The notes: generated from the letters alone by a model not told the origin. DNA of 9,500 nucleotides from Candidatus Colicola coprequi (GCA_018065765.1 JAGHSR010000109.1:1-9500); one strand, 5' to 3'; counted from the first letter of the stretch, positions 1 to 7,280 are shown. Made by a program: numbers and translations.

Positions 1-1256
1 TGCTCCTTTGCGCAGCAAGCCTCTTTATGGTAAGTTGCGATGATCCTCAACAGGAAAATCCTAAGGATGGTGTAACCATCACCATCAATCCTGCAACCCT
101 GAAATTGGCAGCTGGTGAGCAAAGCCCTCGTTTGGCTTATACTGTAACACCAGCCGGCACCAAAGTTCAAATCTCATGGGCTTCTGAAAACGAAGAAGTA
201 GCTACCGTTAATGCACAAGGTGTTGTTACCGGTATCAATAATGGCACCACTAACATTACTTGCACCGATGCTACCTCCGGAGCCAAGGGCACTTGCGTAG
301 TTACCGTAGCATCTGTAGTGGAAAATTTGGAGTTCACCGAAGCATACATCGGCTACAGAACCATCAAAGATCCTGTTTCTGGCGAGACTGTTCCTGACAT
401 TGATAGCACCGTCGTTAAGTACTATCACAAGACTCTCTGCGAACAATTGGGTGTTGACTCCTTGAATGCCTATACGGCTATGATGCGCGTACAACTGTTC
501 AGCGGAGTCTATTTTGCTCCAGCAGGTGGTAATAAACTTGTTCTTGCTGGTTCTGAAATGGGTGCTTGTATTATTGGATATTCTCCTGCAATTTTGGCTC
601 CTGCAGAGCTCAACCCTGGAATCAGCGTAAGTACTATCTTCTCATTAGGCGATTTTATAGTAGATATGGAATCCGAGCCTGCACGCACCAAACAACACCA
701 CATGGAAATTGGTCAACTCAACAACGACACTCTGATGAAATACATGCCTTTGTTCTTCGACGACTTCAACGCAAACAAGAAACTGACTCAAGAGGGATAT
801 AACAATTTGGTGTTCGCTCAAGTTTATGGTACTACCGGAACTACTCTGCAAATGATGGAATATGATGCAGAAGAGAGTTCGTATGCAGCATATCCTAACC
901 CGTTGTGGCAATATAACGGCATCATCACCGGTGGTAAATTCTCTGTTGGTAGCGACCACGGTTCCAACGAATATATGTATAAACTGGACTACATTGATCT
1001 CAATGCTCGTGAAGTACTCACCGATGAGTTTGGTATTCCTGGTGTATTCACTGACTTATCCGATTCTACACAAGTTAAGATGACGAGCACCGGTTGGGAG
1101 CTTGGTCAAGAGTTCAAGTACCAAGCTGGTGAAATTCCTGCACAAGTTCAGACAGATGAGTATGGTTTCACCGTTCTGCAACAACCTATCGCTCTGCCTT
1201 CGTTCGAAGAGGATATGAATATCCAAGCTAACTTCGAGAAGTTCATGAAGAAGTAA
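1..1256 (+). CDS. Lipoprotein with one BIG2 Ig-like domain, 5' end outside the window
   Basis: The reading frame is already open at position 3. The codons before the ATG at 27 read LLCAASLF, then MVSC, which looks like the end of a type II signal peptide. The real start is therefore upstream of the window and the ATG at 27 lies inside the signal sequence. The likely lipidated cysteine is at 36-38; the -3 residue is Met rather than the usual Leu, a mild deviation. Two Asp follow the Cys directly, resembling the acidic export signal of surface lipoproteins in Bacteroidota. Counting from the Met at 27, residues about 15-95 match a BIG2 domain: VTITINP start, SWASENEEVATVNAQGVVTG core, and a VTV end. 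Residues about 100-409 are an unrecognised region rich in Tyr and Asp, with no catalytic motif I can name. The lipoprotein and BIG2 calls are solid; the role (cell-surface binding or an outer-membrane accessory) is unknown. The gene ends in TAA just before a strong terminator. Confidence 0.82.
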   Translation, partial: LLCAASLFMVSCDDPQQENPKDGVTITINPATLKLAAGEQSPRLAYTVTPAGTKVQISWASENEEVATVNAQGVVTGINNGTTNITCTDATSGAKGTCVVTVASVVENLEFTEAYIGYRTIKDPVSGETVPDIDSTVVKYYHKTLCEQLGVDSLNAYTAMMRVQLFSGVYFAPAGGNKLVLAGSEMGACIIGYSPAILAPAELNPGISVSTIFSLGDFIVDMESEPARTKQHHMEIGQLNNDTLMKYMPLFFDDFNANKKLTQEGYNNLVFAQVYGTTGTTLQMMEYDAEESSYAAYPNPLWQYNGIITGGKFSVGSDHGSNEYMYKLDYIDLNAREVLTDEFGIPGVFTDLSDSTQVKMTSTGWELGQEFKYQAGEIPAQVQTDEYGFTVLQQPIALPSFEEDMNIQANFEKFMKK

Positions 1257-1268
1257 TTCGCAATTCTT

Positions 1269-1280
1269 TACCTATAGGTA
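1269..1280. repeat. 12-bp perfect palindrome TACCTATAGGTA
   Basis: TACCTATAGGTA reads the same on both strands and lies in the lipoprotein 3' untranslated region, 8 nt upstream of the terminator A-run. It could be a protein-binding site or chance; the sequence shows no loop suited to a stable RNA hairpin. Confidence 0.4.
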
Positions 1281-1288
1281 TATTCTAT

Positions 1289-1323
1289 AAAAAAACTGCC
1301 TCCATATGTGGGGCAGTTTTTTT
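1289..1323. terminator. Symmetric, probably bidirectional intrinsic terminator
   Basis: Seven A (1289-1295) and CTGCC (1296-1300) pair perfectly with GGCAG (1312-1316) and seven T (1317-1323). The loop is 11 nt and may add three inner pairs (CCA with TGG). Because the A-run and T-run mirror each other, both strands give a GC stem followed by a U-run. It lies 33 nt after the lipoprotein stop codon and 39 nt past the tatC stop on the other strand, so it fits the end of both convergent transcripts. Confidence 0.9.
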
Positions 1324-1339
1324 GTATCTTGGCGAACGC

Positions 1340-1351
1340 ATTGCCGGCAAT
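1340..1351. repeat. 12-bp perfect palindrome ATTGCCGGCAAT
   Basis: ATTGCCGGCAAT is a perfect palindrome with a GCCGGC centre, 10 nt past the tatC stop on the minus strand and 16 nt from the terminator. Its function is unknown; it may be a binding site, a fragment of a repeat, or chance. Confidence 0.4.
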
Positions 1352-1361
1352 TCTGCATCGG

Positions 1362-2150
1362 TTAGTGTAAGTCACATTTATTATTCACTCGCGCTACAAT
1401 GCCAATACTCAATTCGTACAGGAAATAGATTGGTATAGAAACAAGGAGCAAAGTGAAAGCATCGCCTGTGGGAGTGATGATTGCTGCTAAAATAACAATA
1501 AGCACGACAGCGTGCTTACGATAGCGGCGCAAGATAGAGGCTCTTAGTAATCCGACAGAAGCCAATATCCATGCCAATAGCGGCAATTCAAACAGTACTC
1601 CCATGAGAAGACTTAGGGTTAGGAATGTGCCGATATAAGACGTTAACGTAATCATATTAGCCACTGACTCGCTGACCTGATAGGTAATCAAAAATCGATA
1701 AGCAAACGGGAATATTATTCCATAGTTCAATAACACTCCTACGAAAAACAATACCACAGCCGACACACATATCAAGGGACGATGAAATGAAGAGGACCTG
1801 GATACTTCCGTGAGTGCAGGTTGTACGAACTGATAGAGTTGCCAAATGATAAAGGGTAACGCCAATAAGAATCCTGTCCACAAAGAGATATGGACGTGCG
1901 TCATAAACTGCCCTGTAAGTTCAGTGGAAATGAGCGATATCGAGGAGTTGGAGTATAGGGAATCAGCAAATGAAGAAACACCTATCTTCTCTAACAATCT
2001 CCATGTAATAAAGTCAGGTCGAGAGGGTGCCAGAAGGATGGTGAACAAGGGGGTGCGCAATAAGAATGCACCCACAGTGGTTATTGCCCAAGCTAAAACA
2101 CAACGAACAAGCACACCTCTAAGAACATCCAAGTGTGCCCCAAAAGACAT
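1362..2150 (-). CDS. tatC: TatC, Sec-independent (twin-arginine) protein translocase subunit
   Basis: TatC is the multispanning inner-membrane receptor that binds twin-arginine signal peptides and recruits TatA to move folded proteins across the membrane. The 262-residue form from the ATG at 2150 is close to the usual length and opens with HLDVLR, the family's N-terminal signature. Six hydrophobic segments are visible. Key acidic residues of the family are present: E115 in QPALTEV, E188 in LFELP, and D230 in TPTGDAF. The first periplasmic loop (about residues 37-88) is long and contains TELTGQFMTH, as I recall for Bacteroidota TatC. In-frame starts at 2189 and 2201 would add 13 or 17 residues but would overlap the tatA coding end. 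That extra part is basic and unlike the family, so I prefer 2150, 10 nt after the tatA stop. Co-transcription with tatA is very likely. Confidence 0.93.
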   Translation of the reverse strand: MSFGAHLDVLRGVLVRCVLAWAITTVGAFLLRTPLFTILLAPSRPDFITWRLLEKIGVSSFADSLYSNSSISLISTELTGQFMTHVHISLWTGFLLALPFIIWQLYQFVQPALTEVSRSSSFHRPLICVSAVVLFFVGVLLNYGIIFPFAYRFLITYQVSESVANMITLTSYIGTFLTLSLLMGVLFELPLLAWILASVGLLRASILRRYRKHAVVLIVILAAIITPTGDAFTLLLVSIPIYFLYELSIGIVARVNNKCDLH

Positions 2151-2160
2151 ATTCGATGAA

Positions 2161-2340
2161 TCAAATTTTCTCTTCCTTAGTGTCGTCATCCGTCTTCTCA
2201 TCGTCCTCTTCTCCGGCTAAACCCTTTTTGTAAGAACGGATTCCTTTGCCTAATCCTTTCATAAGTTTCGGAATCTGTGTTCCTCCAAAGAGCAACAGGA
2301 TGATGAGGGCAATAACGATAATTTCAGTTGTTCCAATCAT
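2161..2340 (-). CDS. tatA: TatA/E family twin-arginine translocase subunit, 59 aa
   Basis: TatA oligomerises with TatC to form the pathway by which folded proteins cross the inner membrane. Reading from the ATG at 2340 to the TGA at 2161 gives 59 residues. They begin MIGTTEIIVIALIILLLFGG: a short N-terminal membrane helix (about 3-18) with a polar Glu at position 6, then the FGG hinge. An amphipathic helix (about 22-40, PKLMKGLGKGIRSYKKG) and a strongly acidic tail (43-57) follow. This is the standard TatA order, at the short end of the usual length. No tatB is present, consistent with the minimal TatAC systems of Bacteroidota. The 105 bases upstream, to the yifB stop, show no clear -33/-7 promoter pair, so expression may come from read-through or from a promoter I cannot recognise. 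Confidence 0.93.
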   Translation of the reverse strand: MIGTTEIIVIALIILLLFGGTQIPKLMKGLGKGIRSYKKGLAGEEDDEKTDDDTKEEKI

Positions 2341-2445
2341 AATGTTGTGATTACTATTGTTGCGATAATTCTACTTGCTTAACAACTGTCTGCCAAGTGT
2401 CGGTCAACCCTCGACTATCCCCACAATCCAACAAAGGACAGGAGT

Positions 2446-3978
2446 TTAGAGAGACGTTTGCCTATCCAGACAACGATAAGAGATAGCCTCCATGAGGTGA
2501 GTAACTTGGATGGTAGTGGAGCCCTCCAAATCGGCAATGGTGCGCGACACCTTCAAAATACGGTCGTAGGCACGTGCAGATAGTCCTAACTTGTTCATTG
2601 TGTAAGACAATAGTTCATCACCCCGTGCATCAATCTGACAATACCTGCGGAGCATCTTAGGTGTCATTTGCGCGTTGCAATGGATACCCGTACCGGCAAA
2701 GCGCTCTTGCTGAATCTGACGAGCAGCAACAACGCGAGCACGGATAGTTTCACTACTCTCCCCCGGCTGCAGTTCCTTGAGTTTGCTATATGGAACAGCC
2801 TGTATCTCACAATGAATATCTACACGGTCAAGAAGCGGTCCGCTAATCTTGTCTTTGTAGCGATGTACCTGTGTAGGCGTACACGTGCACACATGAGTGG
2901 GATCGCCATAGTGCCCACATGGACAAGGATTCATAGCAGCCACCAACATGAACGAGGCGGGATAATCCACACTCAATCTATTACGTGCCACAGTAATCTT
3001 TCTATCCTCCAACGGCTGCCGCAAGACTTCCAAAGAGGAGCGTTTATATTCAGGCAGTTCATCCAAGAAGAGCACACCGTTGTGTGCCAAACTGATTTCG
3101 CCCGGACGAGGATTATTTCCTCCTCCCACCAATGCCACTTCCGTCACGGTATGGTGAGGGCTGCGGAATGGTCGCCGAGTAACCAAGGACTGGTTCTTTT
3201 CCAATAATCCGGCTATAGAGTGAATCTTAGTCGTTTCCAATGCTTCATCCAACGAGAGAGGAGGCAATATAGACGGCAAACGTTTCGCCATCATGGATTT
3301 GCCGGCGCCCGGAGGTCCGACCATCAGCATATTATGTCCACCTGCGGCAGCTACCTCCATAGCACGGCGTACATTCTCCTGCCCACGCACATCCTGAAAG
3401 TCTATGTCTGTCATTTGCCGCCCCAACATGAACTCCGAGTTGATGTCCACAGCGGTCGGTTCGATGGTTTGCTGGTCGTTCAAGAAACGAACCACATCCA
3501 ATAATGACTCAACCCCAATAACCCTCAACTCCTGTACTACGGCAGCTTTCCGTGCGTTGGCTAACGGCAGAATAATGCCCTTAAAGCCCGCTTCACGTGC
3601 GCACAATGCTATTGGAAGAACACCATGAATGGGCTGAAGCGTGCCATCCAAGCTCAATTCACCCATCATCAGGTATTCATCCAAATGCGTTGTACGAATA
3701 GCCTCTGTTGCAGCCAAAATACTGATGGCCAATGTCAAGTCATACGCAGATCCCTCTTTCTTTAAGTCAGCCGGAGCCATATTGATGGTTATTTCCTTGT
3801 GAGGAACGCTAAATCCATTGACCCGCATAGCAGCGAAAATACGCTCACGGCTCTCCTTGACAGCACTATCGGGCAAACCGACCAGAGAGAAATTCACACC
3901 CGGCACAGCATGTATTTCTACTGTGACCAATTCGGCATGAATACCCTGTAGCGCTGCTGCGTAAGTTTTAAGAAGCAT
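2446..3978 (-). CDS. comM: YifB/ComM-family Mg-chelatase-like AAA+ ATPase
   Basis: The 510 residues match the YifB/ComM family over full length. An N-terminal ChlI-like fold domain (about 1-170) opens with MLLKTYAAALQGI and contains GLPDSAVKESRERI. The AAA+ core (about 190-395) has Walker A GPPGAGKS at 221-228, Walker B LFLDE at 303-307, a sensor-1 Asn at 350 and RPFRSPHHT at 269-277. A Cys/His cluster, C352-P-C354-G-H356 with C364 and C366, may bind metal. The Mg-chelatase C-terminal domain (about 410-505) ends with LMEAISYRCLDR. In naturally transformable bacteria ComM is a hexameric helicase that promotes branch migration during integration of taken-up DNA; many non-transformable species keep it. 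The name Mg chelatase is historical and no chelatase activity is expected. It lies 41 nt after pepD on the same strand, probably in one transcript. The symbol is assigned by family; yifB is the usual alternative. Confidence 0.93.
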   Translation of the reverse strand: MLLKTYAAALQGIHAELVTVEIHAVPGVNFSLVGLPDSAVKESRERIFAAMRVNGFSVPHKEITINMAPADLKKEGSAYDLTLAISILAATEAIRTTHLDEYLMMGELSLDGTLQPIHGVLPIALCAREAGFKGIILPLANARKAAVVQELRVIGVESLLDVVRFLNDQQTIEPTAVDINSEFMLGRQMTDIDFQDVRGQENVRRAMEVAAAGGHNMLMVGPPGAGKSMMAKRLPSILPPLSLDEALETTKIHSIAGLLEKNQSLVTRRPFRSPHHTVTEVALVGGGNNPRPGEISLAHNGVLFLDELPEYKRSSLEVLRQPLEDRKITVARNRLSVDYPASFMLVAAMNPCPCGHYGDPTHVCTCTPTQVHRYKDKISGPLLDRVDIHCEIQAVPYSKLKELQPGESSETIRARVVAARQIQQERFAGTGIHCNAQMTPKMLRRYCQIDARGDELLSYTMNKLGLSARAYDRILKVSRTIADLEGSTTIQVTHLMEAISYRCLDRQTSL

Positions 3979-4019
3979 GGTGGAGCAAAAGCAATTATTA
4001 TCCCTTATCAGAGCAACAC

Positions 4020-5465
4020 TTAAAGTTCTTTTAACGTAGCCAAAATATAGTGATAGAACTTCTGAACCGTCTTGATATTGACGCGCTCATCGGGACTATG
4101 CGGATGTTCGATGGTAGGTCCAAAGGAAATCATATCCATACCCGGGTAGTTGCGACCAATAATACCGCACTCCAAACCTGCATGAATAGTGATAACTCGC
4201 GGTTCAGCATTAAACTCCTTTTGGTAGATATCCTTCATCACGCCCAAGATACGGCTCTTAACATTAGGTTTCCAACCCGGGTAAGCACCTGTGAAAGTAA
4301 CATCTGCACCTGCGATGGAGAAAGCCGAGTGAATCATCTGACGCAGTTCCTCCTTGCGGCTCTCAACGGATGAGCGAGTGAGGCACAATACTTTAACTGC
4401 ATCGCCCTCCATCTTGATGGTACTCAAGTTGTTGCTGGTTTCAACCACATCCGGCATCTCAGGAATCATGCGATATACGCCATGAGGGCACACGCAAATA
4501 GCGTGAATCAGGAAATCCTGCACATCTTCGGGCATTTGGGTCTTAGGGCACTCCACTTCCGTAGCGGTGAATTGAATATTGTCCTCTACACCGTCATACT
4601 CACGAATGAAGAGGTCCTCGTAATCATCGACAAGTTGCAACATTTCGTCCTTGCCTTCTGCAGGAACTGTGATGACAGCATTAGCCTCGCGAGGGATGGC
4701 ATTGCGTAAACTGCCACCTTCCACCGTGCACAAACGTGCTTCGTAATTAGCTACTGCGTCTTTGAGGAAACGGAAAAGCAGTTTGTTAGCGTTGGCGCGC
4801 TGCAAATGTATATCACAACCGGAGTGACCACCTTTCAATCCTGTCAGATTGATGCGCAGTGCAATATCACCAGCCTCTACTTCAACAGGTGTAAAGGGGA
4901 ACATAGCAGTGGTATCTACTCCACCCGCGCAACCGATATACAGTTCACCTTCGGTCTCGCTGTCCAAGTTGAGCAAGATTTGCCCCTTGAGCAAACCACC
5001 TTCGAGCGCGTTAGCTCCGTACATACCCGTTTCTTCATCTACCGTAAAGAAAGCCTCCAATGGAGGGTGTACCACATTCTTATCCGCCAAGATAGCCATA
5101 GCAGCAGCCACACCTATACCATTGTCTGCACCCAGCGTGGTTCCGTCAGCCGTAACCCATTCACCATTGTCCTCAACATAAGCACGAATAGGATCTTTCT
5201 CAAAGTCAAATGGAACATCGTTGTTCTTCTGAGGAACCATGTCCATGTGTCCCTGCAAGATGACACCCGGGTGGTTCTCGTATCCGGGATATGCAGGTTT
5301 GCGAATGATGACATTCCCTATCTGATCTACTATGGTCTCCAGACCAAGTGAACGACCATAGTCAGCTAAGAACTGACTGATTTCTTGTTTTTTACCGGAT
5401 GGACGTGGAATTTGTGTCAGGCTATAAAAATTGTTCCACAAAGCCTTAGGTTCTTGATTTTTCAT
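4020..5465 (-). CDS. pepD: PepD-type aminoacyl-histidine dipeptidase (peptidase M20C)
   Basis: This is a cytoplasmic two-metal dipeptidase of family M20, subgroup C, which splits Xaa-His and a range of other unblocked dipeptides. The 481 residues are the normal length. Metal-site residues are visible in order: H73 and D75 in GHMDMVP, D114 in GADNG (bridging ligand), the catalytic Glu and adjacent ligand E144-E145 in DEETGMYG, D168 in LNLDSE, and H456 in HPHSPDERV near the C-terminus. The central part (about 190-390), containing LKGGHSGCDIH, is the inserted dimerisation or lid domain of the family. There is no signal peptide. The start (MKNQEPKALW) is typical and lies 12 nt after the asparaginase stop, so the two genes are almost certainly co-transcribed. 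Together they suggest release and breakdown of amino acids from peptides. Confidence 0.95.
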   Translation of the reverse strand: MKNQEPKALWNNFYSLTQIPRPSGKKQEISQFLADYGRSLGLETIVDQIGNVIIRKPAYPGYENHPGVILQGHMDMVPQKNNDVPFDFEKDPIRAYVEDNGEWVTADGTTLGADNGIGVAAAMAILADKNVVHPPLEAFFTVDEETGMYGANALEGGLLKGQILLNLDSETEGELYIGCAGGVDTTAMFPFTPVEVEAGDIALRINLTGLKGGHSGCDIHLQRANANKLLFRFLKDAVANYEARLCTVEGGSLRNAIPREANAVITVPAEGKDEMLQLVDDYEDLFIREYDGVEDNIQFTATEVECPKTQMPEDVQDFLIHAICVCPHGVYRMIPEMPDVVETSNNLSTIKMEGDAVKVLCLTRSSVESRKEELRQMIHSAFSIAGADVTFTGAYPGWKPNVKSRILGVMKDIYQKEFNAEPRVITIHAGLECGIIGRNYPGMDMISFGPTIEHPHSPDERVNIKTVQKFYHYILATLKEL

Positions 5466-5477
5466 GTTATTCAGTGG

Positions 5478-6494
5478 TTATTTCCCCAAAGAGGGATGTT
5501 TTTGTAATAATTGTTTAACTTTGTCTATATCGTTTGGAAATTCTCCTAACAAAAGCATCATCTTGGTCAGTAGTGCTTCGGTGGTGATGTCAAAGCCCGA
5601 CAGTACACCTGCTTTGAGCAGATTCAGACTCACTTCATATTTACCCATTTCTACAGAGCCTGTAGAACATTGCGTTTTGTTCACCACGACCACACCTCTC
5701 TCGACGGCTCTATGCAACTGCTGGTAGAGCCAATCGGAAGATGGTGCATTCCCTGCGCCATAGGTCTCCAGTACGACGCCACGCAGATTAGGAGTAGTCA
5801 ATATCGCCTCTACCACCGGTTCGGTAATACCCGGGAACAACTTGAGCAGTGCCACGTTCTGGCAAAGCTGTTCATGCAATCGGAGAGGCGCATTCTTGGG
5901 CGTAGCGATAAGATTGGTGCGATAGGTGATATGCACACCGGCCTTTGCCAAAGATGGATAATTGTAGCTGTCAAATGCCTCAAAGTGCTCTGCATTCTTC
6001 TTGGTGGTTCGGTTGGCACGGAACAATGTACCTTCAAAGAAGACACTCACCTCCGGCACCATAGCCTCGCCATTCTCGCGCTTAGCAGCTGCGATTTCGA
6101 TGGCAGTAAGCAAATTCTCCTTAGCATCTGAACGTAGCACACCGACAGGCAATTGACTTCCGGTAAAAACAACCGGCTTGCCTAAATTTTCAAGCATAAA
6201 ACTCAAAGCAGATGCAGAATAAGACATCGTATCGGTACCATGCAGGACAACAAAGCCATCGTAGTCAGCATAGTTATCGTACACCGCGCGTGCCATGCGT
6301 TGCCAATCGGAAGGTTGCACATCCGATGAATCTACCAAGGGCGAAAAAGGCAACATAGTCACCTGAATATCCGAAGCAAACAATTCCGGCACAAAAGCCT
6401 TGAATGTCTCCAAGTCAGCCGGATGTAGTGCTCCGGTAGTCGCATTACGAACCATCGTAATGGTTCCTCCTGTCAAAATGAGTAGTATTTTCAT
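5478..6494 (-). CDS. ansA: Type I (cytoplasmic) L-asparaginase
   Basis: The enzyme hydrolyses L-asparagine to aspartate and ammonia. From the ATG at 6494 the protein has 338 residues and starts directly with MKILLILTGGTI, the usual asparaginase N-terminus. The nucleophile Thr is T11 in GGTI. The second catalytic group, T87-D88, sits in LHGTDTM, and the active-site Lys is K165 in RANRTTKK. The substrate-binding segment is DSSDVQP (55-61), and TGSQLPVGVLRSDAKEN (111-127) is another family signature. No signal peptide is present, which favours the type I intracellular form over the periplasmic type II enzyme. The frame stays open upstream to an ATG at 6593, but those 33 extra residues are basic, unlike the family, and would cover the promoter. 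The start at 6494 leaves a leader of only a few bases after the predicted promoter. It heads the probable ansA-pepD-comM transcript. Confidence 0.94.
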   Translation of the reverse strand: MKILLILTGGTITMVRNATTGALHPADLETFKAFVPELFASDIQVTMLPFSPLVDSSDVQPSDWQRMARAVYDNYADYDGFVVLHGTDTMSYSASALSFMLENLGKPVVFTGSQLPVGVLRSDAKENLLTAIEIAAAKRENGEAMVPEVSVFFEGTLFRANRTTKKNAEHFEAFDSYNYPSLAKAGVHITYRTNLIATPKNAPLRLHEQLCQNVALLKLFPGITEPVVEAILTTPNLRGVVLETYGAGNAPSSDWLYQQLHRAVERGVVVVNKTQCSTGSVEMGKYEVSLNLLKAGVLSGFDITTEALLTKMMLLLGEFPNDIDKVKQLLQKHPSLGK

Positions 6495-6503
6495 ATCTTG
6501 GCG

Positions 6504-6535
6504 CAAAGTTACAAATAAAAAATGGAGCTTGCAAA
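6504..6535 (-). promoter_or_regulatory. Predicted Bacteroidota-type promoter for the asparaginase gene
   Basis: On the minus strand TTTG (6535-6532) is followed after 20 bases by TAACTTTG (6511-6504). This is an exact match to the -33 TTTG and -7 TAnnTTTG consensus described for the primary sigma factor of Bacteroidota, with normal spacing. The asparaginase ATG begins 9 nt after the -7 element, so transcription should start only about 3-6 nt before the start codon. Confidence 0.75.
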
Positions 6536-6539
6536 TATT

Positions 6540-6570
6540 TTTGCATTTTTTCTCTTTGGCACGATATTTG
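6540..6570 (+). promoter_or_regulatory. Predicted Bacteroidota-type promoter for the response regulator gene
   Basis: TTTG (6540-6543) is followed after 19 bases by GATATTTG (6563-6570), which matches TAnnTTTG at all specified positions except the first. The regulator ATG is 29 nt further on, after a purine-rich AACAAAGAAAG leader. The -33 element is 4 bases from that of the opposite promoter. The match is good but not perfect, so it is less certain than its partner. Confidence 0.55.
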
Positions 6571-6599
6571 TTCATCCGTGAATGTAAAAACAAAGAAAG

Positions 6600-7280
6600 A
6601 TGAAAAAAAACAAAATAAACATATTACTTGCAGACGATGATACCAATCTGAGCACCATTATTGTGGAACATTTATCTAATATAGGATACAAAATTGATTG
6701 GGTACAAGATGGTCAGGCAGCGTTGCAGAAGTTCTATTCCGAGCACTACGACCTGTGTCTGTTGGATGTTTCCATGCCGCAGAAAACGGGGTTTGAAGTA
6801 TTAGAGGAAATTCGCACCGTCAACACTATGCCGGTTATTTTTGTAACAGCTCATACTGCCAAAGAGGATATTATCAAAGCATACCAATTAGGATGCGATG
6901 ACTATATTACCAAACCTTTTTCGCTAGATATATTGGTTTGCAAGATAGAAGCAATGATTCGACGCATTCAGCAGAATGACAGTCAATTAGCTGTGAAATT
7001 TAACCTCGCCGGTATGCATTTTGATTCTGTTGGTCAGACCTTGGACGGTCAACACTTATCTGCACGCGAGAGTGACCTATTGCTGATGTTGTGCCAGAAC
7101 AAAAATCAGATGGTGGAACGGAGCAAAATACTCAAGACGCTATGGCAGACTGATGATTACTTTGCTGCACGTTCCTTGTCAGTCTATATCAACCATTTGA
7201 GAAACCTGCTTCGACCGGTTGCCAATCAAGTACAATTGTTAGCAGTACATGGAAGAGGATACAAGATGATTGTAAATTAA
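6600..7280 (+). CDS. OmpR/PhoB-family DNA-binding response regulator
   Basis: The 226 residues have the two-domain layout of OmpR-family regulators. The receiver domain (about 7-120) has the acidic Mg site D12-D13-D14, the phospho-acceptor D56 in LCLLDVSMP, the switch T83 in FVTAH, and K105-P106 in YITKPFS, so phosphorylation should work normally. The winged-helix DNA-binding domain (about 130-226) shows LSARESDLLLML, the recognition-helix region SVYINHLRNLL, and the terminal wing motif GRGYK. It resembles RprY-like regulators of Bacteroidales, but I would not assign that name from sequence alone. No histidine kinase is adjacent: the upstream gene is divergent and the downstream genes are convergent ribosomal genes. 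The partner kinase must be encoded elsewhere, or the regulator is an orphan. It could bind the shared promoter region and control the asparaginase operon or itself, but this is only inferred from position. Confidence 0.93.
   Translation: MKKNKINILLADDDTNLSTIIVEHLSNIGYKIDWVQDGQAALQKFYSEHYDLCLLDVSMPQKTGFEVLEEIRTVNTMPVIFVTAHTAKEDIIKAYQLGCDDYITKPFSLDILVCKIEAMIRRIQQNDSQLAVKFNLAGMHFDSVGQTLDGQHLSARESDLLLMLCQNKNQMVERSKILKTLWQTDDYFAARSLSVYINHLRNLLRPVANQVQLLAVHGRGYKMIVN

Noticed and set aside
2668..3207. A 179-codon open frame on the plus strand opposite the YifB/ComM gene
   Set aside because: It covers the AAA+ core on the other strand, its product resembles no known protein, and no promoter or leader supports it.
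3351..3978. Annotation of the YifB/ComM protein as a magnesium chelatase of tetrapyrrole synthesis
   Set aside because: The N-terminal MLLKTYAAALQGI domain, the CPCGHYGDP cluster and the C-terminal domain define the YifB/ComM family; BchI/ChlI lacks this layout and no chlorophyll genes are nearby.
3979..4014. Possible separate promoter for the YifB/ComM gene (GTTG, 20 bases, TGCTTTTG on the minus strand)
   Set aside because: Both elements carry a mismatch, and the gap to pepD is only 41 nt, so co-transcription is the simpler reading. It remains possible but is not strong enough to list.
4806..5351. A 181-codon open frame on the plus strand opposite pepD
   Set aside because: It is antisense to the highly conserved metal-binding part of pepD, with no recognisable domain.
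6495..6593. N-terminal extension of the asparaginase to the ATG at 6593
   Set aside because: The 33 extra residues are basic and unlike the family, the extension covers an exact promoter match, and the ATG at 6494 gives the canonical N-terminus.
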